Below, one piece after another: positions 35,429 through 43,659 of a stretch of DNA of 46,183 bases. The DNA is from DATLGB01 sp038232275 (GTDB lineage: Bacteria > Actinomycetota > Thermoleophilia > Solirubrobacterales > Solirubrobacteraceae), in assembly GCA_038232275.1 (NCBI GenBank), contig JBBSIC010000025.1, forward strand, positions 1-46,183. The letters are read 5' to 3'. The notes beneath the pieces were generated by a model. The model was not told the origin of the DNA. It did not search any database and saw only the letters and a program-made list of their open reading frames with translations. A program made the position numbers and the translations under genes. How positions within the stretch are numbered: position 1 is the first letter of the stretch; the number at the start of each line of letters is the position of its first letter.

Positions 35429-37138
35429 TCAAAAGAGGTTGTAGCGCTGGGCCATCGGCAGCACCGAGGCGGGCTCCGGCTCGATCAGCTCACCGTCGAT
35501 CGTGACGGTGAACGCCGCCGAGTCCACGCGGATGTCCGGCAGCGCGTCGTTGTTGGGCAGGTCGGCCTTGGTGAGCGCGCGCACGCCGTCGACGGCCAGG
35601 AGGGGGCGGCGGAGCCCGAGGCGCTCGACGATCCCGTCCTCGAGCGCCGCCGGCGCGACCCACGAGACGGAGTGGTGCCCGGCGGCCGCCTCCGCGGCGG
35701 CGAACATCGGGCGCCCGAACACGGGCTGCGGCGTCGGGATGGAGGCGTTCGCATCCCCGATCTGCGCCCAGGCGATCGCCCCGCCCTTGAGAACGACGTG
35801 CGGGCGGACCCCGAAGAAGGCGGGCTCCCAGAGGCACAGATCGGCGAGCTTGCCCACCTCGACGGACCCCACGAGCCCGGCTATGCCGTGGGCGACCGCC
35901 GGGCAGATCGTGTACTTCGCGACATAGCGACGGGCGCGCAGGTTGTCGGCCCGCTCGCCGGCTTCGAGCTGCCCGCGCCGCTGCTTCATCACGTGCGCGC
36001 TCTGCCAGGTGCGGATGATGGTCTCCCCGACGCGGCCCATGGCCTGCGAGTCCGAGCCGATCATGCTGATCGCCCCGAGGTCGTGCAGGACGTCCTCGGC
36101 GGCGATCGTCCCCGCGCGGATGCGGCTCTCGGCGAACGCAAGATCCTCCGGGATGCGCGGGTTGAGGTGATGGCAGACCATCAGCATGTCCAGATGCTCG
36201 GCCACCGTGTTGACCGTGTGCGGGCGCGTCGGGTTCGTCGACGACGGCAGGACATGGGGCTCACCGGCGATCGCGATGATGTCGGGCGCGTGGCCGCCGC
36301 CCGCGCCCTCGGTGTGGTAGGCGTGGATCGTCCGGCCGGCGATCGCCGCGACGGTCGACTCGAGGTAGCCCGCCTCGTTGAGGGTGTCCGTGTGGATGGC
36401 GACCTGGACGCCTCCGCGGTCGGCGGCGCGCAGGCACGCGTCGATCGCCGCCGGCGTCGACCCCCAGTCCTCGTGCAGCTTGAAGCCGCCGGCACCGGCG
36501 CGCAGCTGCTCGTCCAGCGCCTCCTGTGAGACGGTGTTCCCCTTGCCCAGCAGCAACACGTTCACGGGCTGACCGTCGAGCGCTCGGTGCATGAGCGCCA
36601 GCGACGGAGCCCCGGGCGTGACCGTCGTGGCCCGGGTGCCCTCGCTGGGCCCGGTCCCGCCGCCGACGAGCGTGGTGATGCCGCTGGCGAGCGCCTCCGG
36701 GACGAGGCTCGGAGTGATGAAGTGCACGTGGCAATCGACGCCGCCGGGCGTGAGGATGCGCCCCTCTCCGGCGATGATGTCAGTGCAGGGCCCGATCCGC
36801 AGCTCGGGGTGCACCCCGTCCATGACGTCGGGGTTGCCGGCCTTGCCCAGCGCGCTGATCCGGCCGTCGCGGATCCCGACGTCGGCCTTGACGACCCCCC
36901 GGTGGTCGAGGACCAGCGCGTTGGTGATGACCACGTCCGGGGCCCCTTCGGCCCGCGTCGCCGTCCCCTGCGCCATCGATTCGCGGATCGTCTTGCCGCC
37001 GCCGAAGACGGCCTCCTCCCCTGCGACGCAGGCGTCGTGCTCGACCTCGATCCACAGGTCCGTGTCGGCGAGCCGCACGCGGTCGCCGACCGTCGGCCCG
37101 TACAGCGCGGCGTAACGCTCGCGGCTGATCTCGCTCAC
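35429..37138 (-). CDS. ureC: Urease subunit alpha (catalytic)
   Basis: This 569-residue catalytic subunit hydrolyses urea to ammonia and carbamate. All nickel ligands are present: HVH (137, 139), carbamylated Lys220 in GGFKLHEDWG, His249 and His275, and Asp363. The flap is VCHHL with Cys322 and His323. The GTG start overlaps the ureB stop (GTGA). The enzyme should be active. Confidence 0.98.
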   Translation of the reverse strand: MSEISRERYAALYGPTVGDRVRLADTDLWIEVEHDACVAGEEAVFGGGKTIRESMAQGTATRAEGAPDVVITNALVLDHRGVVKADVGIRDGRISALGKAGNPDVMDGVHPELRIGPCTDIIAGEGRILTPGGVDCHVHFITPSLVPEALASGITTLVGGGTGPSEGTRATTVTPGAPSLALMHRALDGQPVNVLLLGKGNTVSQEALDEQLRAGAGGFKLHEDWGSTPAAIDACLRAADRGGVQVAIHTDTLNEAGYLESTVAAIAGRTIHAYHTEGAGGGHAPDIIAIAGEPHVLPSSTNPTRPHTVNTVAEHLDMLMVCHHLNPRIPEDLAFAESRIRAGTIAAEDVLHDLGAISMIGSDSQAMGRVGETIIRTWQSAHVMKQRRGQLEAGERADNLRARRYVAKYTICPAVAHGIAGLVGSVEVGKLADLCLWEPAFFGVRPHVVLKGGAIAWAQIGDANASIPTPQPVFGRPMFAAAEAAAGHHSVSWVAPAALEDGIVERLGLRRPLLAVDGVRALTKADLPNNDALPDIRVDSAAFTVTIDGELIEPEPASVLPMAQRYNLF

Positions 37139-37434
37139 GCCGGCCCGCGGATCTGCAGGCCCGGGACGTGCCGCGCACCAGCCAGCGCGACGAGCGCCAC
37201 CTCGCGCTCGACGCCGGGCTCGAAGCGGACCGAGGTCCCGGCGGGGATGTCCAGCCGGAAGCCCTCGGCGGCGGCCCGCTCAAAGCTCAGGGCCACGTTG
37301 ACCGCCGGGAAGTGAAAGTGCGAGCCCACCTGGATCGGGCGGTCGCCCGTGTTGACCACGCCCAGGCTCCGGCGCTCGCGGCCCGCGGCCAGCTCGATGT
37401 CCCCGGGAGCCGCGCGCACCTCGCCCGGGATCAC
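37135..37434 (-). CDS. ureB: Urease subunit beta
   Basis: This 99-residue structural subunit begins MIPGEV and contains NTGDRPIQVGSHFHF and FERAAAEGFRLDIPAGTSVR, followed by FEPG. Its ATG overlaps the ureA stop (ATGA). Confidence 0.97.
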   Translation of the reverse strand: MIPGEVRAAPGDIELAAGRERRSLGVVNTGDRPIQVGSHFHFPAVNVALSFERAAAEGFRLDIPAGTSVRFEPGVEREVALVALAGARHVPGLQIRGPA

Positions 37435-37733
37435 GGGACGGGCTCGTGGATCGTGACGAGCTTGCGCCCGTCCGGGAAGGTCGCCTCGACCTGGACGTCG
37501 TGGAGCAGCTCGGGGACGCCCTCCATCAGCTGCTCGCGCGTGAGCACCGCACGGCCGTGGCGCATGAGCCCCTCGACGGTCGCCCCCTCGCGCGCCCGCT
37601 CGATGACCCAGGTCGACAGCAGGGCGACGGCCTCGGGATGGTTGAGCAGCACCCCGCGCGCGAGGCGGTCGCGCGCGACCATGCCCGCGACGGCCAGCAA
37701 GAGCTTGTCCTGGTCGGAGGGCGTCAGCCGCAC
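37431..37733 (-). CDS. ureA: Urease subunit gamma
   Basis: This 100-residue subunit starts at GTG 37733 (VRLTPSDQDKLLL); the frame is open farther upstream, but this start gives the family length. RGVLLNHPEAVALLSTWVIE and HDVQVEATFPDG are the family signatures. It is the first gene of ureABCFGD; no ureE is seen. Confidence 0.96.
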   Translation of the reverse strand: MRLTPSDQDKLLLAVAGMVARDRLARGVLLNHPEAVALLSTWVIERAREGATVEGLMRHGRAVLTREQLMEGVPELLHDVQVEATFPDGRKLVTIHEPVP

Positions 37734-38272
37734 GGGCTCGCTTTTACCGCACCTCCCCACCCCTCGCAAGCTCGCGACGCGGGCCTCGACATGTGTCCGG
37801 TCATGGCGGCCGATCCTTGTACGCTCGGCCATACCGATCCGAGGCGACGCACGGTGCCTGTCTTTTCACATCCAGTCGGGCCCCTGACGCGCTGGCGCCT
37901 GGCCCGCGCACGCCGCCGCCGCGACGGTCGAGTGCTGCGGTCGGAGTTCGAGCTCGAGCGTCCGCGCGGGCTGGCGGCGCTGCGCGCACTGGCGGCGAGC
38001 GTCGGGGACCTCGAACGCGAGCGGATCCGCTCGCATGCCGCACCGCCGGCCGGGCCCGGCGCCGCCTCGCGAGCGCGCACCACTTCCCGCCGGCGAAACG
38101 CCTGATCTCGCCGAGCGGCCGCGCTGGCAGGCTTGGACTTCTGTCCTAAACGGCGGCGCGAGGTCCTGCCCGCGGGCCATTTCGCACGCTCCTCGCCGCG
38201 CTTAGCGTTCGCGTCTGCGACGAGCGTCACGCGGATCGCTGCGACGTAACGCCAGGACGACCAGGAGGCTTC
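37734..38272. other. Urease/permease divergent intergenic region
   Basis: Between the ureA start and the permease start lie 539 bp that must hold both promoters. A plus-strand frame from GTG 37855 to 38105 encodes about 82 Arg-rich residues (WRLARARRRRDGR..). It has no recognised domain and could be a small gene or a remnant. No clear operator was found. Confidence 0.4.
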
Positions 38273-39934
38273 ATGGCCAGCAGCACTGCGGCACCCCCGG
38301 CACGGGCCAAGAGCAGATTCAAGCGACTCGTCGACGACCCGACGCTCGAGGACTACTCGCTGCGCTACGCCCCCAGCACGTTCCGCCGCTGGAGCGAGTA
38401 CACCGTTGCCACCGCTGCCCTGGGCGGCATCGCCTACCTGGCCGATTTCGCGATCGGGGCCTCGATCGCGATCACCTTCGGGTTCTCCAACGCGCTGGTC
38501 GCGATCCTGCTCGCGGCGGTGGTCATCTTCCTCACGTCGTTCCCGATCGCCTATTACTCGGCCAAGTACTCGATCGACATGGACCTGCTCACCCGCGGGG
38601 CGGGCTTCGGGTACCTGGGCTCGACGATCACCTCGCTGATCTACGCGAGCTTTACCTTCATCTTCTTCGCGCTGGAGGGCTCGATCATGGCCCAGGCCCT
38701 GGCAAGCGGCCTGGGCATCCCGCTGTGGCTCGGGTATCTGATCGGGGCGCTGGGGATCATCCCGCTGGTGGTCTTCGGCATGACCCTGTTGTCGAAGCTG
38801 CAGGTGTGGACCCAACCGATCTGGCTCGTGTTGATGTTCGCGCCGTTCGTGGCGATCCTGGCCACAGACTCCGGCGCGTTCTCGGACTGGACGAGCTTCA
38901 AGGGCAACGCCGACAGTTCGGGCCTGAACGCGATCTCGATCGGCCTCGGCGCCGGTATCGCGCTGTCACTGATCGCCCAGATCGGCGAGCAGGTCGACTA
39001 CCTGCGCTTCATGCCGGCCAAGACGCCAGCGAACCGCAGGCGGTGGTGGACGGCGGTCGTCGCCGCCGGCCCCGGCTGGGTGATCCTCGGCGCGTTCAAG
39101 CAGCTCGGCGGCGCCTTTTTGGCCTTCTACGTCGCCGCCGACGTCGGCCTCGTGAAGGCCGGCGAGCCGATCGAGCAGTTCATCGCCGGGTTCGACAGCT
39201 TCCTGCCGAGCGGCATCGTCATCGGTCTCGCGACGTTCTTCGTCGTGCTCTCGCAGGTGAAGATCAACGTCACCAATGCCTATTCGGGCTCGCTGTCGTG
39301 GTCGAACTTCTTCTCGCGCGTCCTGCACTGGCACCCGGGCCGCGTCATCTGGGTGTTCTTCAACGTCGGGATCGCGCTGACGCTGATGGAGCTCGGCGTG
39401 TTCGGCTTCCTCAACACGGTCCTCGGCTTCTATTCCAACGTGGCGATCGCGTGGATCGGTGCCGTCGTGGCCGATCTGATCATCATCAAGCCGCTGCTGA
39501 AGCTCAGCCCCTCCTACGTCGAGTTCAAGCGCGCGAACCTGTTCCCGATCAACCCGGTGGGCTTCGGCGCCATGCTCATCGCCTCGGCGGTCTCGATCCT
39601 GGCCTACTTCCACGCGTTCGGGCCAGAGCTCAAGGCGTACTCGCCGTTTCTGGCGCTCGTGGTAGCGATGGTCCTCGCGCCCGTGATCGCCATCGCCACC
39701 AAAGGGCGGTACTACATCGCCCGGGAGCCCTCGGTCGCCGCCGATGAGCCGGGCGCGGTGCCCGTGGCCATCGAGTGCACGGTGTGCGGCGAGGGATACG
39801 AGGCGCCGGACATGGCCCACTGCCCGTTTCACTCCGGGGCGATCTGCTCGCTGTGCTGCACGCTCGAGAAGAGCTGTCACGACATGTGCAAGGCCAAGGC
39901 CGAGGGCCCTCTGCAGGGCGTGCTCGCCGGGTGA
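38273..39934 (+). CDS. NCS1-family permease with cysteine-rich C-terminal domain
   Basis: This 553-residue membrane transporter has twelve hydrophobic helices (for example GYLGSTITSLIYASFTFIFF). The cytosolic N-terminus DDPTLEDYSLRYAPSTFRRW is as in purine/cytosine/allantoin permeases. After the last helix a tail of about 55 residues holds eight cysteines: CTVCGEG, MAHCPFH, ICSLCC, CHDMC, which looks like a metal-binding or redox module. AGGAGG stands 5 nt before the ATG. Placed head-to-head with urease, it may import urea or a purine catabolite such as allantoin; this is inferred from context. Confidence 0.85.
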   Translation: MASSTAAPPARAKSRFKRLVDDPTLEDYSLRYAPSTFRRWSEYTVATAALGGIAYLADFAIGASIAITFGFSNALVAILLAAVVIFLTSFPIAYYSAKYSIDMDLLTRGAGFGYLGSTITSLIYASFTFIFFALEGSIMAQALASGLGIPLWLGYLIGALGIIPLVVFGMTLLSKLQVWTQPIWLVLMFAPFVAILATDSGAFSDWTSFKGNADSSGLNAISIGLGAGIALSLIAQIGEQVDYLRFMPAKTPANRRRWWTAVVAAGPGWVILGAFKQLGGAFLAFYVAADVGLVKAGEPIEQFIAGFDSFLPSGIVIGLATFFVVLSQVKINVTNAYSGSLSWSNFFSRVLHWHPGRVIWVFFNVGIALTLMELGVFGFLNTVLGFYSNVAIAWIGAVVADLIIIKPLLKLSPSYVEFKRANLFPINPVGFGAMLIASAVSILAYFHAFGPELKAYSPFLALVVAMVLAPVIAIATKGRYYIAREPSVAADEPGAVPVAIECTVCGEGYEAPDMAHCPFHSGAICSLCCTLEKSCHDMCKAKAEGPLQGVLAG

Positions 39935-40002
39935 TGCCCGAGGTCATCTTCCCCATCGACCGCGATCTGCGCGTCCGGATGGCCAAGCAGTCGCTCCCCT
40001 GA
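39934..40002 (+). CDS. Possible 22-residue micropeptide coupled to the permease
   Basis: An ATG overlaps the permease stop by 1 nt (TGATG) and gives MPEVIFPIDRDLRVRMAKQS plus two residues. It could be translated by re-initiation or be chance. Confidence 0.25.
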   Translation: MPEVIFPIDRDLRVRMAKQSLP

Positions 40003-40007
40003 CATAA

Positions 40008-40057
40008 CCGCCGTTCGCCGCAACCGACGGCGGGCATCCGGCTTCGCAGCCGGGATG
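40008..40057 (+). terminator. Two consecutive GC-rich hairpins
   Basis: CCGCCGT (40008-40014) pairs with ACGGCGG (40027-40033), and CATCCGGCT (40035-40043) pairs with AGCCGGGATG (40048-40057) with one bulge. There is no T-run, so termination is only probable. Confidence 0.4.
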
Positions 40058-40109
40058 GTGCTGTAGTCCAGATGCCGCTCCGTCCTTCCGCCCACCAGGG
40101 AGCCACCCG

Positions 40110-40505
40110 ATGACCACCAACAGTCCCGCGTTCTCCATCACCGCCGTCGATTTCGTCACCATCCCGGCCCAGGACTTCGAGGCGTCGATGCACTTCTACG
40201 AGACCGTGCTCGGCCTGCCGTTTCTCAAGCGGTGGGGGGACATGCCGGCCGCCGAGTTCCAGGCCGGCAACCTCACGCTCGCCGTCATGGAGCCGACCGC
40301 GTTCGGGCAGGAGTTCCGCCCCCACGGGCTGCCGATCGCGCTTCAGGTCGAAGACGTCGCGGCCGCGCGGGACCACCTCGAGACCCAGGGCGTCACCTTC
40401 GTGACCGAGACCATCGACAGCGGCGTCTGCCACCAGGCGATCTTCCTCGACCCGGCCGGCAACGCGCTGGACCTCCACCACCGTTACGCGCCCAAGCCCG
40501 ACTGA
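40110..40505 (+). CDS. VOC/glyoxalase-like protein
   Basis: This 131-residue vicinal-oxygen-chelate protein has DFVTIPAQDFEASMHFYETV, LQVEDVAAARDHLETQG and IFLDPAGNALDLHHRY, with metal-ligand candidates in the usual strands (Glu, His). It may be an enzyme or resistance protein; the substrate is unknown. Confidence 0.82.
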   Translation: MTTNSPAFSITAVDFVTIPAQDFEASMHFYETVLGLPFLKRWGDMPAAEFQAGNLTLAVMEPTAFGQEFRPHGLPIALQVEDVAAARDHLETQGVTFVTETIDSGVCHQAIFLDPAGNALDLHHRYAPKPD

Positions 40506-40552
40506 TCATCGCCCCTGCCCCTGGGCCGGGCGCCGGCGCGCGCTCCCCGGGG

Positions 40553-40849
40553 TCAAACCGCGGCAGGCCGGTCCAGCCAGGCGGGATCCACCAGTTGGCG
40601 TTGCCCATCAGCGCATGATTGCGGGGACCAGCACCATCCGCACGATCGTCGCGTCGACGAAGATCGCCGTCGCCATCCCGATCCCGATCCCGATCCCGAG
40701 CAGTTCAGGAACACCTGGGGGAACGAACTCGGGGCTTCCACCGCCCTGCGCGCTCTGGATCGGCCCCCCAGCTCGATGCGCAGGCCGTCGCCGCTCGCGT
40801 CCTCGGCCATCGAGATCAGCTTCTTGGCCGTCTTGTCCGGCACGGGCAC
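40553..40849 (-). pseudogene. MMPL/RND-type transporter fragments
   Basis: A piece reading DKTAKKLISMAEDASGDGLR, IELGGRSRARRAVEAP is the extracellular segment of an MMPL lipid transporter. It joins directly, in another frame, to a C-terminal piece GIGMATAIFVDATIVRMVLV, PAIMR, GNANWWIP. The intervening membrane helices are deleted, and a frameshift (CGC-TGA) interrupts the second piece. Confidence 0.75.
40675..40698 (+). repeat. Four tandem ATCCCG hexamers
   Basis: Four exact copies of ATCCCG lie inside the MMPL remnant, reading Gly-Ile repeats on the minus strand. Being a multiple of three, they do not disturb the frame. Confidence 0.85.
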
Positions 40850-40959
40850 ACGGCCTCCTGCGCCACCTCCTGCATCGAACGGCCCTCCCGGCGGGCGCGC
40901 CGGCGCAGCGCCTCGGTCTCGTCGTCGGTCAACCGCAAGGTCATCGCCGTCGGGATCAT
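40850..40959 (-). pseudogene. Ribbon-helix-helix antitoxin fragment
   Basis: From ATG 40959 (or 40944) the frame reads MTLRLTDDETEALRRRARRE then GRSMQEVA, the DNA-binding half of a CopG/FitA-like antitoxin. It then loses frame at an AGGAGG near 40857 and meets the MMPL piece. No toxin follows. Confidence 0.65.
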
Positions 40960-40977
40960 GGTATCTGGCGTGATACC
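40960..40977. promoter_or_regulatory. Palindrome at antitoxin remnant (probable operator)
   Basis: GGTATCTGGCGTGATACC has perfect 6-bp arms around a 6-nt centre and abuts the ATG of the antitoxin fragment, as expected for the autoregulatory operator of a toxin-antitoxin unit. Confidence 0.55.
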
Positions 40978-41031
40978 TGACCGCGTCGGTTGCGTTCAGC
41001 TGCCGGGCGTGAGAGTGTCGGCGAGCTTCTC

Positions 41032-42003
41032 ATGCCCCCGTTTCCGAGACCCGAATGGGACGCCGACTTTCCCATCGACGTCGCCGGGCAGCGCAGCGCT
41101 CTGCGCGCGCACGCCAAGGAGCGAGGCATCCCCGAACGCTCTCGAGACCAGCTGCTGCTGGCGACGTGGAACATCGCCAACCTCGGCGTGCAAAAGCGCG
41201 ACGACCCGCAGGACTACGCCCTGCTGGCGGAGATCGTGAGTTGGTTTGACATCGTCGCGGTCCAGGAGGTCAACGACAACCTCGTCGGCCTGCGCGCACT
41301 CATGGACAAGCTGCCGGGTGAGTATCGGACGCTGTTCTCCGAGGCCTCCGGTAACCAGGAGCGCATCGCCTTCATCTACGACTCCCGGGCCGTTGAGCAG
41401 TTGGAGAAGGTCGGGCGGCTATCGATCCCGCCCTCGCAGCTCAAGCACATCAAGCTGCCGGGCTCCAACGTGGCCTTCGAAGGCTTTGACCGCGGCCCCT
41501 ACATGGCTGCCTTCGCCGCGCTGGACGGAGCCTTTCGCTTCCTGCTTGTCAGCGTTCACCTCTATTTCGGCAGCGACCGTAAAGCTGATGTGGACCGCCG
41601 CGCGCGCGAAGCCATCGCCGTCGCGCGCTGGGCCGACAGCCGACGCTCCAGCGAGAACGCCTTTGTCTCGGACATCATCCCGCTCGGCGACTTCAACCTC
41701 CCCAAGCTCGACGACAACGACCCCATCTACAAGGCGTTGACGTCCCGCGGCCTCAAGCTGCCAGACGAGGAGGAGCGGCGCATCAGCCAGATCGGCGGCA
41801 CCAGCCTCGGCGGCCTGAACCACTACGACCAGATCGCCCTGTTTCCGTCTTCGACGACCGAGGTGCAGCACGTCGACGTCTTCGACTTCGAACGCCCGAT
41901 GTTCCGCGGCGTCTTCGAGCACAAGACGCTCGTGCAGTTCCTCGCCTACACGCGCTTTCACATGTCCGACCACCGGCCGCTGTGGGCCCGGTTCAAGCTC
42001 TGA
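41032..42003 (+). CDS. Endonuclease/exonuclease/phosphatase-fold protein
   Basis: This 323-residue protein has the EEP landmarks LLATWNIANLG (Asn), VAVQEVNDN (Glu metal ligand), FLLVSVHLYFG (His), IPLGDFNLPKLDD (Asp/Asn), YDQIALF and HMSDHRPLWARF (catalytic His near the end). It could be a nuclease or phosphodiesterase acting in the cytosol (no signal peptide). ATG 41032 is chosen; a TTG at 40990 is possible. Confidence 0.88.
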   Translation: MPPFPRPEWDADFPIDVAGQRSALRAHAKERGIPERSRDQLLLATWNIANLGVQKRDDPQDYALLAEIVSWFDIVAVQEVNDNLVGLRALMDKLPGEYRTLFSEASGNQERIAFIYDSRAVEQLEKVGRLSIPPSQLKHIKLPGSNVAFEGFDRGPYMAAFAALDGAFRFLLVSVHLYFGSDRKADVDRRAREAIAVARWADSRRSSENAFVSDIIPLGDFNLPKLDDNDPIYKALTSRGLKLPDEEERRISQIGGTSLGGLNHYDQIALFPSSTTEVQHVDVFDFERPMFRGVFEHKTLVQFLAYTRFHMSDHRPLWARFKL

Positions 42004-42164
42004 GCGTGCTGCAAGGCAGGGTGAACGAAAGCTGGCGGCGCGTCGACCATGGGCAAACGGTCCGTCTCCCGGATGGGCGAGCCGCAACGACACCAAGATC
42101 CTTCGCACCTGGAGGATCAGTACGTGGCCGGACTAGTCCGGTCACGCACGGGAAGAACCCGACC

Positions 42165-42440
42165 ATGCCCCAGGATGCTCCGCGGCGACCCTGGCAGCGT
42201 CGGGCACTTCTCGGCGCGCAGCCGCCAGCACGCGGCGCGTCGCGCACGGACACGTTGCGATTCATGCGGGACTTGCAGTTCCGCTCGCTCGGGCTGTGCC
42301 TGGCTCTGTTCGCGATCATCCTCGCCCTCGGCGACATCGCGGCATGGCTCACTGCCGTCTTCGCCGTGTCCATCGTGGCCGCGGTGCTGCACATGCTGCA
42401 GCTGACCGCGAAGATCAGGCGCGAGTCGCACGGACTATGA
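42165..42440 (+). CDS. Small two-helix membrane protein
   Basis: 91 residues from ATG 42165, or 58 from ATG 42264 (MRDLQFRSLGLCLALFAIIL). Two hydrophobic segments lie side by side and the end is basic (KIRRESHGL). Short and unrecognised; moderate support only. Confidence 0.5.
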   Translation: MPQDAPRRPWQRRALLGAQPPARGASRTDTLRFMRDLQFRSLGLCLALFAIILALGDIAAWLTAVFAVSIVAAVLHMLQLTAKIRRESHGL

Positions 42441-42475
42441 CGACCTTCCGGCAGGGCTATTCGATGTAGCCAGCC

Positions 42476-42760
42476 TTGACGCCGTCATCGCGCGCACCCG
42501 CCAGCACACCGCCCCCGGCGACGAGCCGGAGCCGAGCACATGACGATTGACCACGCCACTCCACCGGCGATCGGCGCGGAGATCCTGCGGGCGCGAGACG
42601 TATTGCTCGCGCTACAGGCGCGGCGGCCGGTTCCGCGCGCGCCTGGCTGGCCGGGACCCGTGCTCCGACCGGCGAGAGGGCGGAGCGTCTCGTCGAGCTC
42701 TCGGACACCTGCCGATCACGCAGCCTCGAAGCCGTCCATGTGGGCACCGCGCAACCCGGT
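42476..42760 (+). pseudogene. Decayed copy of replication-relaxation end plus excisionase gene
   Basis: Bases 42476-42545 match 44377-44446 at 63 of 70 positions: both read SLDAVI-like ..DAVIxRTRQHT.. then stop and an ATG in ATGA overlap. The following gene here (ATG 42540) keeps the 42-nt spacing to the ATC-TGCG..GACGT segment, but then loses the excisionase frame (ILRARDVLLALQARRP). The body of the upstream gene is missing. The rest of 42606-42821 holds nothing else. Confidence 0.7.
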
Positions 42761-42821
42761 AGAGGTTGGGCTTGCGACACATGTCGTCGTGCGACGGTCA
42801 CGAGTCGGGCTTGCCGGGTCA

Positions 42822-43331
42822 TCATTGACCGGCACGTTGAGCCGCCAGGAAGCGCCGGCCCGGACCGGGGTCGACCCCAAAGCGCTCGGCGTAGCGTTCG
42901 TGAACGTCTTCCCACGGCTCGTGTGCCTGCTTTTCGGAGAGGTACTCGCCGGCGAGATGAGGCTCGAGCCGCGAGAGGTAGGTCTCCCAGCCAGCTGCGG
43001 TCTGCGCTGCGAGCGCGCGGTCGTCGAAGACGTGCGTGAAGACCAACCGACAGCCGCTCTCCTGAGCGGCCAGCTCGAAGCTGTACCGCTCGCCGCCGAA
43101 GGTCCATGCCAGGCGATGGGGTGGATCGACCTCAGTCACCTCGCCGGTCGCGCCGTAGGCCTCGAAGATCTCACCCTTCGCCGGTGTCCAGTCGGCGGCG
43201 GCGGGAAACCATCGCTCAAGCTCTGCCGGGTCACTGATCGCCCGCCACACGCGCTCGACCGCGTGGGCGAGCGTGCGCTCGAAGCGCAGCGCCGGGCGAC
43301 CGTCGATCGTCTCCAGGGTTCCGTCGGTCAT
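42822..43331 (-). CDS. SRPBCC/AHSA1-family protein
   Basis: 169 residues with the START-like fold motifs FERTLAHAVERVWRAISDPA, ELERWFP and RLVFTHVFDDRALAAQTAAG. Such proteins bind hydrophobic ligands. The ATG overlaps the stop of the ArsR regulator (ATGA); ArsR-SRPBCC pairs are a common one-operon arrangement. Confidence 0.87.
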   Translation of the reverse strand: MTDGTLETIDGRPALRFERTLAHAVERVWRAISDPAELERWFPAAADWTPAKGEIFEAYGATGEVTEVDPPHRLAWTFGGERYSFELAAQESGCRLVFTHVFDDRALAAQTAAGWETYLSRLEPHLAGEYLSEKQAHEPWEDVHERYAERFGVDPGPGRRFLAAQRAGQ

Positions 43332-43630
43332 GGGTTCTCCTCCAGGTGTCGTTCTAGGGCGTCGAGGCGCTTCGACCAGAACGCGCGATAGGGCTCCAGC
43401 CACTGGTCGACCTCGGCGAGGGGTTCTGGGCGCAGCGCGTACAGACGCCGCTTGCCATCCGCGCGCACCACGACGAGCCCGGCCTCGCGCAACACCCTGA
43501 GGTGCTTGGACACGCCGGGCTGGCTGAGCGTAAGGCGCTTCACCAGCTCTCCGGCGGGCCGCTCGCCATCACGCAGTAGATCGAGAATCTGTCTGCGGTG
43601 AGGCTCGGCCAAGGCGGCGTAGGCGCTCAT
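43328..43630 (-). CDS. ArsR-family repressor
   Basis: This 100-residue winged-helix regulator reads LAEPHRRQILDLLRDGERPA, then LTLSQPGVSKHLRVLREAGL and VVRADGKRRLYALRPE. No metal-binding Cys pair (ELCVCD) is present, so it is not a classical metal sensor. It likely represses itself and the SRPBCC gene through the palindrome 3 nt upstream of its start. Confidence 0.88.
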   Translation of the reverse strand: MSAYAALAEPHRRQILDLLRDGERPAGELVKRLTLSQPGVSKHLRVLREAGLVVVRADGKRRLYALRPEPLAEVDQWLEPYRAFWSKRLDALERHLEENP

Positions 43631-43633
43631 GCC

Positions 43634-43659
43634 GTCATATTACCAGACGGTGATATGAC
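43634..43659. promoter_or_regulatory. Palindromic ArsR operator
   Basis: GTCATATTACC-AGAC-GGTGATATGAC is an inverted repeat with 11-nt arms and one mismatch, starting 3 nt before the arsR ATG. The ATG of the divergent gene (43655) lies inside its right arm. Confidence 0.75.

Noticed and set aside
40675..40698. ATCCCG repeats as a CRISPR or regulatory array
   Set aside because: Tandem hexamers without spacers inside an MMPL remnant that natively has Gly-Ile repeats there.
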